Shown here one piece after another: positions 11,968 to 21,997 of a stretch of DNA of 64,000 bases. Position 1 is the first letter of the stretch, and every line of letters starts with the position of its first letter. A program made the translations under genes and the position numbers. Location: positions 2,046,001 to 2,110,000 of the forward strand of contig JANTQA010000040.1 of the NCBI GenBank assembly GCA_027625915.1, in the 5' to 3' direction. Source of the DNA: Anaeramoeba flamelloides (lineage: Eukaryota > Metamonada > Anaeramoebidae). The notes beneath the pieces are model-generated. The model worked only from the letters and a program-made list of their open reading frames with translations, ran no database searches and had not been told where the DNA came from.

Positions 11968-14259
11968 TTAATCTAATAACCCCTCTTCGTCGTCTTCTGA
12001 CAAATCATCTGATAATTCCTTTTCATCATCTTCTGATAAATTTTCTGATTCATTTTCTGATTGTGAACTTTTTGGAGTGTTATCAAGATTGCTTCTCTCT
12101 TCTGAATCTTGACCATAGATATTTTCCACGTTATCCAATAAGACATCAGCGTCTTCAAAATCGTCATCGGAGGGGCCTCTTTCAAGTTTTCTATTTACAA
12201 CTGTGATCACTTTAAAATCGATTATTAAAGTTCTGATGAATAATAGAAATAAAAACAGCCCATTCCAAATGAGCGAGGGTGACAAAAGCGCACCATAGAC
12301 CTTGTAATTCATAAGATGGGAAACGAGATACGATCCGGCTGTAAAAAACGCGAATAATGCAAACCAAGTTGAAGGCTTTGCAAGCAACCTGCCACGGGCC
12401 TTGACACCCTTATTTGCGGGAGCAGCGACTATTTTGGAAATGACATTCAAAATGGGGAAATATATGAAGCAAAGAAATATGGTAGCGTACAGGAATGTTA
12501 TTGCCTCGAATTGCACCTTGCCGCTGATTCTTACAAGGAAGAGCATCCCCACGCCCCATTGATTTGGCGCAACCATTGGCGCGATTGACATTGGCAAACA
12601 TAAAAGAAACAAGGAGGAAATTGAAAAGAGAATTGTGGTTGCCCGGGGCATCTTGGAGTATTTCCAAAAGTTATAAACATAATGATATTTAATGATCTGC
12701 AAGAAATTCATTTGCTTTAAATGATTGCTTCCCATATGATGCTTAAAATCCCTGGAAAATTGCTTAAACCTTGCTCCGCCATATTTGAACCATCTCAAGA
12801 ATTTTGATCCAAGAAGCATAATTATGACGAAAAATAAAAAGGAAACAAGAAAGGCAAAAAAGTATAATTGAAAGTAACTGTTTCTTTGAATAATTTGTTG
12901 CCAGTTGGTACCAATGTACTTTTGCTTCCCGACCACCGAAAAGGTTTGCGCTTTTGTATATTTTTTCCCATTCGAGGTTTTGACCTCGACCATGATATTA
13001 TTTAAAGAATCGCCAGAGTATTTTGATGGCTCCCACTCAGCAGTCCATAATGGCTTTGATTGATCAACCCTTTTTAAATACTTTTTCGATTTCGAGTCGT
13101 TGATCGTGACAGTCACATTTTTGACATAATTATTCAATAAGTGATCTTCGAAGACGACCACCCGGATGTATTGGGAACGTGAGATCCTTTTAATTGGCTG
13201 CCGATCGGTAAGGTATTTCGCATCCGTTGGGTTGGTAATGATGACAATCGGCTCGTCTAGATCGCCGAGTTTGACTTGCGCAAAGGAAAGTAAGTCATTG
13301 TCAAGAGCCACAATTTGAAACCCACTGTTATACCGAAGCGACGGCGAACCCAATTCCAAAAGGCCGCTCGACTGCCCCAACAGAATTGATGACAGCCCAA
13401 ATGTGTGATAATGGCCAACAAATGACGCCGTGACGCGATACTCACGCAAGAGATCAAAGAGCGTCTTCTTTGTTTCACTCGTCGAGCTGCCGCTGAAGGT
13501 GAACGCCAAGGGGTGGTGTGTGAAAAGGAAGGTGTGGTTATAGTTTGCACTCGCGATCAGCTCTGCTTCCAGTTCGTTTAATGTTTGGCTGCTTGGTGTC
13601 ACGAACGCCTCAAATGGGTAACTCGCCTTGGGGTAACTATTGAAATCGAGAGTGAGGAAATTGTAGTCGCCGCCTTCAACAGTGACTGGATAGCTCATAA
13701 CTGACCTACGCCCGTTTGCGTTTAACTTTGCATTATTCGGCGAATAGTTGAAATAATAATTATTCGCCGAATCAATGTCCTCAACAGAAAAGGAGTCGTG
13801 GTTGCCTTTCACGTCATACCACTGGATATTCTTGGCGTTTGAGTTGTTGTATAAATTATAATTTTTGAGTGTCTGCTCATAAATCTTCCAATCATTCTCA
13901 TTCTGATAGCAAAGCGAAATGGGCGTCTGGTTTGGGCAACCGTGAGTAACGTCGCCAGTGTGGAAAACAAATGATGGCTTCAATGCTTGAACTAAATTCA
14001 ATAAATCTTCAAATCTTTTCGTTGGCTCTGTTGCCCCTTCCTGTAAATGGGTATCAGAGACATGGAAAAACCAAAATAACCCTTTTGCAGACTCGCCTCC
14101 GCCATTTGGGTATGCACTTGGATCATATGGCACATCAGCGGTATCAGTGTCCAATTTTCGTGGAATGCTAATGGAACCCAGCAGAACAATGATAATAAAG
14201 AACAAGGGAAGAATTGTACATGTAAAATAATCTCGAAGAAATGTTTTAAAGAATGCCAT
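11968..14259 (-). CDS. TMEM62-type transmembrane calcineurin-like phosphoesterase
   Basis: A 763-residue protein. A signal-anchor helix (15-31) is followed by a metallophosphatase domain with all metal-binding motifs: D69-x-H71, G102-D103, G152-N-H-D155, H248/H249 and G282-H-x-H285. A beta-rich region (~360-445) comes next, then about five membrane helices (464-484, 541-563, 588-610, 630-651, 660-682) and an acidic Ser/Glu/Asp tail. This order is that of TMEM62. The lumenal or extracellular catalytic domain presumably faces away from the cytosol, and the substrate is unknown for the family. There are no introns. The first two-thirds of the coding sequence is strikingly GC-rich (roughly half G+C in stretches of 13200-13700) compared with about 30% in neighbouring genes, suggesting transfer, strong codon selection or relative youth. 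The start is the first ATG and gives a sensible signal anchor. Confidence 0.9.
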   Translation of the reverse strand: MAFFKTFLRDYFTCTILPLFFIIIVLLGSISIPRKLDTDTADVPYDPSAYPNGGGESAKGLFWFFHVSDTHLQEGATEPTKRFEDLLNLVQALKPSFVFHTGDVTHGCPNQTPISLCYQNENDWKIYEQTLKNYNLYNNSNAKNIQWYDVKGNHDSFSVEDIDSANNYYFNYSPNNAKLNANGRRSVMSYPVTVEGGDYNFLTLDFNSYPKASYPFEAFVTPSSQTLNELEAELIASANYNHTFLFTHHPLAFTFSGSSTSETKKTLFDLLREYRVTASFVGHYHTFGLSSILLGQSSGLLELGSPSLRYNSGFQIVALDNDLLSFAQVKLGDLDEPIVIITNPTDAKYLTDRQPIKRISRSQYIRVVVFEDHLLNNYVKNVTVTINDSKSKKYLKRVDQSKPLWTAEWEPSKYSGDSLNNIMVEVKTSNGKKYTKAQTFSVVGKQKYIGTNWQQIIQRNSYFQLYFFAFLVSFLFFVIIMLLGSKFLRWFKYGGARFKQFSRDFKHHMGSNHLKQMNFLQIIKYHYVYNFWKYSKMPRATTILFSISSLFLLCLPMSIAPMVAPNQWGVGMLFLVRISGKVQFEAITFLYATIFLCFIYFPILNVISKIVAAPANKGVKARGRLLAKPSTWFALFAFFTAGSYLVSHLMNYKVYGALLSPSLIWNGLFLFLLFIRTLIIDFKVITVVNRKLERGPSDDDFEDADVLLDNVENIYGQDSEERSNLDNTPKSSQSENESENLSEDDEKELSDDLSEDDEEGLLD

Positions 14260-16397
14260 TTGATTTGTTTTTCTTTTGTTTTTTCGAAGAGTTTGTAAAT
14301 CTGTGAGATTTAAGTTGCCAAAAAAGAAAAAAAAAAAAATGTGAAAAAAAACTCGAAAAAATAGTTATTTCAAAAAAATGAAAACTTACATTTTGGTTTC
14401 AATCATTTTTCTTTTCCTATACCTTAATAGTTTTTGACATTGATAAAAGTTTGTTTTTTAATACTACTATTTTGTGACCCGTAAAGATTGAGTGTTCAAA
14501 GTTTTATACTTTTCCTTATCTTGAAATCATTTTAATAATTTTGAATTTTTTTTGTTTTTCGAAATTATACGTGCGAAAAACATAAGAAAAGTAAAAACAA
14601 AACATTATTTAACTTTTGGTGTGTTATGTAAAATTGTTTTCTTAAAGATAGAGTCCTTATGGTGAAAGAAAATTATATGAAATGGTAAAAAAAAATTTTC
14701 ATAATTATATGCAACTTAATTTCAATTAAAAAAAATCAACATGTGCTTTACAATACATTTTCATAAAAATCAACAATGAAAAACTTGGGCATTTTTTTGA
14801 AAAAAAGTCCGAAAGAATTACTCTTGAATTTCAAATTAGAATAATTGTGAATTATAATTTTGAACACAAATATGATTAGTATCATAGTACTGATCTTTAT
14901 GATTTTTTTTTTCGTTTTTTGTTACATAAAAGTTATTTTTTACTAAAAGAATGAGAAAATCTTTACTTTATCCAAAATATAGGTTTCAAAAAAAAAAACA
15001 TAAATTACATTAATTTGAATTAAATCGATTTTGAACTTAAAGAAAGCAATTTTTTTTAAATTAAAGTAATTTTAGTATTTGGAAACCTAATCTCAGAAAT
15101 GATTGATTTGTTTTATCTATTTTGAAATTTTGTAACTAAGATTACTTTTGAATTTTTTTTTATTTTCTCAAAATATTCAAATTGAAGATCCTTTGATTTT
15201 TTTTTTTTACTTTGAATTTGTTTATTGACTTTAAGAAAATTTAATTTTTTTTTTTTTTTCATATTTTTTTCATTTATACCCTTATAATTGTTGTTTGGTT
15301 GATTTCATTTTTTTTTTTTGATCAAGATAGTGTGAAATTTTTTTATTCTTATTTGACTTTTTTTTCATTTAAAAATCAGAAATTTAATATCTGATAAATT
15401 ACCTCTATATTTATTTTTTCTTATTGGAAATTTTCTAAATTGTAATTGATAAAACATTTTCTTGAGAATTGAAATTTTTGAAAAAGAGATACTTTTGGGT
15501 TTTATTCTTTTTTGTTTTGATTATTTTCAAAGATATATATTAGTACAATTCTCAATACAATTTAAAATGACAACTCATTAATTGCTTTTGGGGGCAAATT
15601 CATGGTTAGTGACTAGATTCTCTATTAAAAAGAAAAAATTTAAAAAATCTAGAATCAAAATTCATAATTGTTTTAATTTGAATATTTTGATAATAAAATG
15701 ATCTTTTGAAAATCAAACAAACCCACCCAATTAATCATCATCATCAATATTTTAACTTTGTTTCTTTCCAAAAGACAAAAAAAAATCCCAATATCAATTA
15801 TTTATTATAATTAACACTTTTATATTAAATAAGGAACGATTTATACTAATACACTTCAGATAATAGTTAATTTCCATCAGAAATGAATCTGATCAAACAA
15901 TATTTTTTCTGAAAAAAACAAAAATTTGTGGTAAAGCTATTGTGAAAAACCAACATTGTTAATAGTGATCTTGAATTAAATTTCAAAAGAAAAACCAAAC
16001 TGAAATCAATATTATTTTTCTATAATTATTGCTACTATTTCAATATCATTAAAATAACTCATTTTTACTTGGTACTTAAAGATCTTACAAGTAAAAAATC
16101 GAAAATATAAATAATTATATTAATGAAAATTTTTTTTTTTTAAACAAAAAGAAAAAAAAACCAAAATCTGAAAAAATGATTTTAATTTTGAAGATTTCGA
16201 AAATAGATATTTTCTTCTAATATCCATTCAAACCAGTTAAAAACATGTATTTCATACATTAAAAATTGACCCATTTGACTCGAAAATGGTTTATATAAAC
16301 TCTTTTTCACAATTCGATTATTTTTTCAAGAATATTAACAATTTTTTAACTTAAAATAATAAATAAAAATTCTTTAAATATAATGATCTTTAACAAA
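14260..16397. other. Intergenic, no gene seen
   Basis: Upstream flank of the phosphoesterase gene, then AT-rich DNA with many T runs of 8-15 bp (14900-15350). No coding frame or RNA is recognisable. Confidence 0.4.
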
Positions 16398-16912
16398 AAA
16401 ACTAGATTTCAATCATTTTGACATAGTTTAAACAGTTGAAAGGATAATAATACCACATTTTAAATTCAATAAGAAAATAATTTCTTTTTTACAAACTATT
16501 TCATTTTTTATTTTTTGTTATATATTTCTAATTCCTTTTTCCAACTCATGTAATTTATTTTGTGCGATTATTTTTTCCAATCATTGATATAAATTTAAAG
16601 TTTACTATTTTAAAATCGAAAAATCAAATAGAATTAGTTAGTGGTATCTTATCATTTGATGGATCAATAATTGTTAGTGAAAATTCAATAAATTTAACAA
16701 GCCATTTTTTATTGTCAGCTTGTTTCATGATTCTAAACACACATGTTTTTTATTTTTTCTTTATTTGCGTTAAAATTATGTCATATGAAAACATTAATAC
16801 TAATGGACTTATACCTAATTTAATATTAGGTTTTAAAAAATACAAAAAAATGAGTTATTTTTATGCCTATTTTTGATTTTGGACATGTCAAAATTTTTGA
16901 AATGGGATTTAT
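16398..16912 (-). mobile_element. MITE family T, copy D (~515 bp)
   Basis: Same orientation as copy A. The left end reads AAACTAGATTTCAATCATTTT and the right end TTTTTGAAATGGGATTTATT. The interior matches copies A and E, for example ATTAGTTAGTGGTATCTTATCATTTGATGGATCAA near 16636 and CATGTAATTTATTTTGTGCGAT near 16547. It is more diverged than A and B. The frame at 16562-16876 crosses this copy and is chance. Confidence 0.65.
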
Positions 16913-16939
16913 TAAATATATACATATATCACAGTACGT

Positions 16940-17545
16940 CGATTTTTTGATTTCATTAAATGTGTTCTACACTTGTAAACAACATATAATTTTAGTTCGT
17001 CTGATATTTTTATGTAATCAAAAGATAAAATAATTATACTAGCTGATCTAATTTGGGATTGATTAAAAAGTCAAATTTTGACCAATTTTCTTGACCAGAT
17101 AGTAATTTTTTTTAAAAAAAATAATTCACTTTAACAGTGTTTAAAGAGTTTACAATTTTCAAGAGTTTTAAAGATAAAACCAAATTTTTGCTGTTTTGAC
17201 ACTTTTAAAATAGAAAAAAATAATTATTTTCAAGGTTTTAAATACAAAAACCCACTTAACTTAAATTAGAAATCACACATCTCCTTTTTTTTTTCAAAAT
17301 ATTTGTACCCAATTACTTCCCACCTATATATATATATATAATTTATTTATTTTTTTTGTTTTTTTTTAGTTTTTTCTTTTGAATTTTTTCACATTCAAGA
17401 AACGAAAAGTTTTATTAAAAAAAAATTCACGAACTTTATCAAAAAATAAAAAAATAAAACAATATATGGAACAAAAATAATATAAAAATTTGAAAAAAAG
17501 CGATTTTATCAGCCTTACAATATTTTAAAAGGAAAAGTTGAACAT
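16940..17545 (+). repeat. Repeat family R3, copy 1 (~600 bp)
   Basis: This is collinear with 54783-55390. Landmarks are AGCTGATCTAATTTG (near 17041), AGTGTTTAAAGAGTTTACAATTTTCAAG (near 17136), CAATTACTTCCCACCT (near 17310) and GCGATTTTAT (near 17501). No coding potential. In both places the copy begins within 30 bp of the end of a MITE. Confidence 0.55.
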
Positions 17546-18239
17546 TATATAAATATATATATATATATAGTATTTTTCAGTTCAAGGGATCACTTTTATT
17601 GATGAAATAGAACATATATTTTGAGTTTAATTCAGTATTATTCTCAAACTAAAATTTTAATTTTTAAATCAAGATCTTTATTTCTCATTTTGGAAATTCT
17701 TTTTTCTCTTCTTTTCTTTTTTATTTTTTTTTAAAATTAAATTTGAAAAAAAAAATTCGTTTGAAACTTCAAATTAACATTAAGAAAAGTTTGACTTCGT
17801 ATGTTCTTTTAAAATTCATACCTTTACTATTTAAAAAAATTATTGTCAATACTTTTAATTTTCCAAAAATTTTGAGATATTTTAAATGAGACGTTCGACG
17901 AAAGTTATCCAAAAAAATTTTTTAACATTTTTTTATTTTTGAAATTTATGGTTTGTTAATACTTTTATTTTATGATTATAGACTCTAATATGAAGTTTAT
18001 TATTTTTCGTATTTTTAAACAATCACCGTTTGGTTGATTCTTAAAAAAAAAAAGATGTGAATTTTTCATTTTTGGCTTGGGCGCGTTTGAGTGAAATGGG
18101 GACAATATATATATAAATTATTTTTGATAAATAAAAAAGTTTCAACTTGTGATTTTATTTTTTGTTAAAGTTTGCCACAAATACCAATATTCATAGTACA
18201 TAACATATATTCAAATAAAAACCTTGTTTTTCTTTACCT
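17546..18239. other. Intergenic, no gene seen
   Basis: AT-rich sequence with a short TA microsatellite at about 17552-17569. Nothing further recognised. Confidence 0.3.
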
Positions 18240-18625
18240 TATTGTAATATTACAACATCCAAATCAATACCCAACAGTCTACTAAAATTCAAATCAATTT
18301 TAAAAGTAAAGGCCTTGAGACTTGAGTAAAAAATTAAATTATTCATGAGAATGGTTGAAAATTTTCCATAATATTCTCAATTTTATTAAATTTTAGTTTT
18401 TTTGCTAAAGATTTTCTGTAAAAATTTACTCTATTTTTTAAGATAAATTTTGCAATTTGATTCTTCATTTTTTAGCATTTGGTTGTAAATTATAAAACTT
18501 TAAGAAATCAACACCACATTTGCGAAACGTTTATGTTCCTTTTCTTTGATCGAATAATGTAAAGGTCTTCTATTACAAAAAAAAAAACACTTTTTATTTT
18601 GTAACAAGGATTAAACTTTTCTTCA
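18240..18625 (+). repeat. Repeat family R4, uninterrupted copy
   Basis: This matches 2815-2950 plus 3785-4010 without the intervening LINE and R5 material. It therefore records the empty-site state of that locus's repeat. Confidence 0.5.
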
Positions 18626-19155
18626 GGTGTTTATTTGTGAACCTTTCTCGCTTTTTTCCAATTAGTATAAATCATGAAAAAAATGGTATTGTGAAACTTG
18701 TACTGAAATTCTAGAAATTTATATCATACCTTTTTTTTAATCAATTTGCTCTTCAAAAGTCATTTGTTGGCAAATTCAAATAATTAAATTATTTTATACA
18801 AACTTTTCCAACCCTTTTTATTAGTATTATTAAGAATTTGGTTTCTTTATGCAAAACAGACAACTAAAAACATTGTTACTTTTGATCAAAATCTTTAGTT
18901 TTTGTGTTTATTTTTTCCCATTAGGTTACAATTCCCCAATTCATTTTTTTATTATTTTGTTTTTCTTCGTTTTTTTTAATTAAAAGTTGAACGAGAAAAG
19001 ATCCCTTTTTTTAATTTTTAAAAACCACAAAGCTGATCAAACCTAATTCCAAAGTCACAATATTTTTTGCTTTGATCAAACTCAAAAAAGAAGAAAAAAA
19101 ATTAAACAATTAAAAACCAAATTAAAACCCACAAACACACCTCACCTCACCATTT
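18626..19155. other. Upstream flank of the ankyrin gene
   Basis: AT-rich. The last 40 bp before the start turn C/A-rich (ACCCACAAACACACCTCACCTCACC region, 19127-19151), unlike anything nearby, which looks like a transcribed leader. No further gene. Confidence 0.35.
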
Positions 19156-20946
19156 ATGGACAAAGAAAAATTTTTAACTGAACGGCTCAAAAACTTAAAC
19201 AAGAGTAATGTCAATTTACCCTTTTTGGACGAAAAGTCAATTCTGTTGTATATGTGCTTCCGAGAGAAAACGACTGTTGAAGAAATCAAATATTTATTAT
19301 CTCTTGGAGCTGAACCTAATATTTCAACCAATAGGGAGTTCTATAGCGAAACACTACTTAACGTTCTGTGTTGTGAAACAATAACACCAAAAAAAGAGGA
19401 AATCATTTTATTACTGATAGAGTATGGAGCTAACCCTTTTGAAACAGATCAATTGGACAGAAATGTATTTACAATTTTGAACAGCAAATCAAACCATAAA
19501 TTTATGACAAAAATAATTTTTAAGGTTTTTGAAACAAAATACAAAATGAGTAAAAAGCTTTTTAAATCTAAAAGACAAGTACTCCCACTGAAAGTCATTA
19601 ATTTGTTAAGTAAAGAAAAATTTGACAAATTAGATCAGTTATTTAGTAATAATCACATTATTAATAAAAAGAATTTGAAAATTCCCGAACAAGAAACTCA
19701 AAAACAAACACAAACAAAAACACAAGAACAAAAGCAAGAACAAAAACAAACACAAACACAAGAACAAACACAACTGCAAACACAACTGCAAACACAAACA
19801 CAAAAACAAAAACAAAAACAAACACAAACACAAACGCAAACACAAACAGATAGAGAAATAAAAAAAGAAAATCAAAACATAAATTTCTTGTATGATGTAA
19901 ATGAACAAGAAGAAATGTCCTTTGCCAATACACTACATGTACTATTTTTATATCGAGATTTGAGTGTTATAAAATTGGAATGGATCAAATTCTTGGTTTC
20001 GAATGGAATCAATTTGAATAGCAAAATGGTTTATAATGTGCAACCTTTACATATTCTATTTCTGAATGATCGTCCACCAGCTGCCATTGCGGAATACCTT
20101 ATAAATAATGGCGCAGATCTGAAATTCACTACATCATTCAATAAAGAGTCTGCACTTCATTTAGCGTGCAACCAAGACAACCCATCCTTACCCCTGATTA
20201 AATTGATGGTTCAAAATGGTGCAGATATTCATCAAGTAATAGAGGGAAAATACACAATTCTTCATATCCTCTGCATAATGAAAAATTCGCCTTTTGAAAT
20301 TATTAAATATTTTGTTGATTTAGGCTGTAATTTAAATTCAATGACTTTATCAGGACAAACACCCTTCCATTTATTACTTTCAAAAGATAACGCTGATCTT
20401 GAAATTATAAAATATTTTATAAAAAAAGGTGTAAATATTAATATGCTAGCAAACAATCAAAAGTGTGTATTCCATTATCTGTGCGAACATAAAAAACCTT
20501 CATTGAAACTTTTTAAGTTTTTTCATGATTATATTTCAATTGAAAATGAAAAAAGAAAAAATTTGAAAAAAAAAGTCAATGAGAATAATTCCAATGAAAA
20601 CGAATTATATTTTGATATTAATTATTCAAATATTCATAATCTTGGCCCATTAAATTATTTCTTAGGTCGTAGTACGATAAATTATGAGATATGTTATTTT
20701 TTAATTAACAATGGTGCCGATATACACACAGCTAACAAGGTCACTCAATACACACCATTACATCAAATTTTTATGAATCAAAACTATAATTTGAATATAG
20801 TAAAACTATTAATTGAAAAAGGCGCCAAAGTTAATATATTAGACAAATTTAATTGCACACCTTTTTATTATTTAATTACAAGTGTAATGCGTAAAATTAA
20901 TAAAGATCACATAAAACTTGAAATACCAAGTGATGATGTTAATTAA
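19156..20946 (+). CDS. Ankyrin-repeat protein with Gln/Thr-rich linker
   Basis: 596 residues, intronless. Residues ~20-130 hold about three degenerate ankyrin repeats (EIKYLLSLGAEPN, IILLLIEYGANPF). A linker of alternating Gln/Thr/Lys (~176-237) follows, encoded by a CAAACA-type simple repeat. About eight further repeats of 34-37 residues run to ~585, with the pattern PLHILF...-IAEYLINNGADL, ALHLACNQDNPSLPLIKLMVQNGADI and PLHQIFMNQNYNLNIVKLLIEKGAKVN. The repeat with a helix-2 core of the form L-I-K-x-h-h-x-x-G-A-D-h-N is canonical. No other domain is present, so it is probably a scaffold, with partners unknown. The stop codon TAA is part of the TTAA at which repeat R2 begins, so the present C-terminus may have been set by that insertion. 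Confidence 0.85.
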   Translation: MDKEKFLTERLKNLNKSNVNLPFLDEKSILLYMCFREKTTVEEIKYLLSLGAEPNISTNREFYSETLLNVLCCETITPKKEEIILLLIEYGANPFETDQLDRNVFTILNSKSNHKFMTKIIFKVFETKYKMSKKLFKSKRQVLPLKVINLLSKEKFDKLDQLFSNNHIINKKNLKIPEQETQKQTQTKTQEQKQEQKQTQTQEQTQLQTQLQTQTQKQKQKQTQTQTQTQTDREIKKENQNINFLYDVNEQEEMSFANTLHVLFLYRDLSVIKLEWIKFLVSNGINLNSKMVYNVQPLHILFLNDRPPAAIAEYLINNGADLKFTTSFNKESALHLACNQDNPSLPLIKLMVQNGADIHQVIEGKYTILHILCIMKNSPFEIIKYFVDLGCNLNSMTLSGQTPFHLLLSKDNADLEIIKYFIKKGVNINMLANNQKCVFHYLCEHKKPSLKLFKFFHDYISIENEKRKNLKKKVNENNSNENELYFDINYSNIHNLGPLNYFLGRSTINYEICYFLINNGADIHTANKVTQYTPLHQIFMNQNYNLNIVKLLIEKGAKVNILDKFNCTPFYYLITSVMRKINKDHIKLEIPSDDVN

Positions 20947-21997
20947 CAGAGTAGGTACATTTTACCAATTTTGAGTGCTACAATTTATTCAAAACTGAAT
21001 TATTCAACTCATTTCTCTATCTAAATACATTAATGTTTTAATAAATATGAGAGTGGTGGAATATATCCTAGTCTAATATATTTTCATACCATAGAAAAAA
21101 TGAAAATCCAAAAAATAAACAAAATTGATCCAAGCAAAAATAAAAACAAATCATTTATTTCTTGATTTTATGTGTAATATTTGATACAATCACTTCTTCT
21201 TTACTTGGTATTTATTTTTATTTCTTCAATTGAAAGACTTTTATTTTAAAAATTTTTAAGAAACAAATTACTTTTTATTTCTACAGAATTTCCAAAATGA
21301 AGTTAAAAATCCGATTTTCATTTAATTCATCTAATTCTAGTTTTTTTGCAGAAAATAGGATATTTTTTTAATTCTTCTACAGAAATATTGATTTATTGGA
21401 CGTATTTGTTTGATTTGTTATTATTTAATTCCCATTGAAATGAGAAACCAAAATAATTCTGTATTTCACTTGAATTTTTTTCTAAAATTTCCAATTTTTT
21501 TTCTTTGAATATTTTGTAGTTATTATTTGATTCTGAGAATTCAACCACTTCTCCTTTAATCTTTTGAACATAGATTCTTTGTTTTGGAATATTTGATAAA
21601 AATATATGAAAAAAGAATTTTCAAAACACAAATTTGTAAAAAAATTTTTTGTTAAATAAAAATACATTTGAATATATGTACTACCAAGAACAATATATTG
21701 TTTGGGTCCATTCAAATTAAAGAATAATAAATATCTTGGAAAATATTTTTAATTTGAGTTTCTTATCATTTTTGATTTCATAAAAGTTTTTTTGGAAAGC
21801 TGGGATCTTTCTTATTTGGTATCTAAAAAAGGTAAACATTTGTTTAAAATACACCCCATTCATCTTTTATTGCTTTGATTTTTTGGTTCTATGGTTAATT
21901 TTTAGTATTATTGGCGAATAATATTCTAGATCCAAAACCAAATTTCAGAAAACAAAAAAATTTAATCAAAAAAAAATGTCGAAAAATTGAAAAATTT
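20943..21997 (+). repeat. Repeat family R2, copy 2, abutting the ankyrin stop codon
   Basis: This starts TTAACAGAGTAGGTAC, corresponding to TTAAGGGAGTAAGTAT of copy 1, and is collinear for about 1.05 kb to the AAAAAATTGAAAAAT landmark near 21990. The first four bases contain the stop codon of the upstream gene, so the 3' untranslated region of that gene would be repeat-derived. Confidence 0.7.

Noticed and set aside
11142-16876. Short frames inside MITE copies A (11142-11345) and D (16562-16876)
   Set aside because: The copies have the same orientation, yet the frames lie on opposite strands, and no frame is kept between copies, so they are not transposase remnants.
19639-19933. Long frames antisense to the ankyrin linker (Phe/Val/Leu-rich)
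   Set aside because: They are the complement of the CAAACA simple repeat and have no independent start, family or composition.
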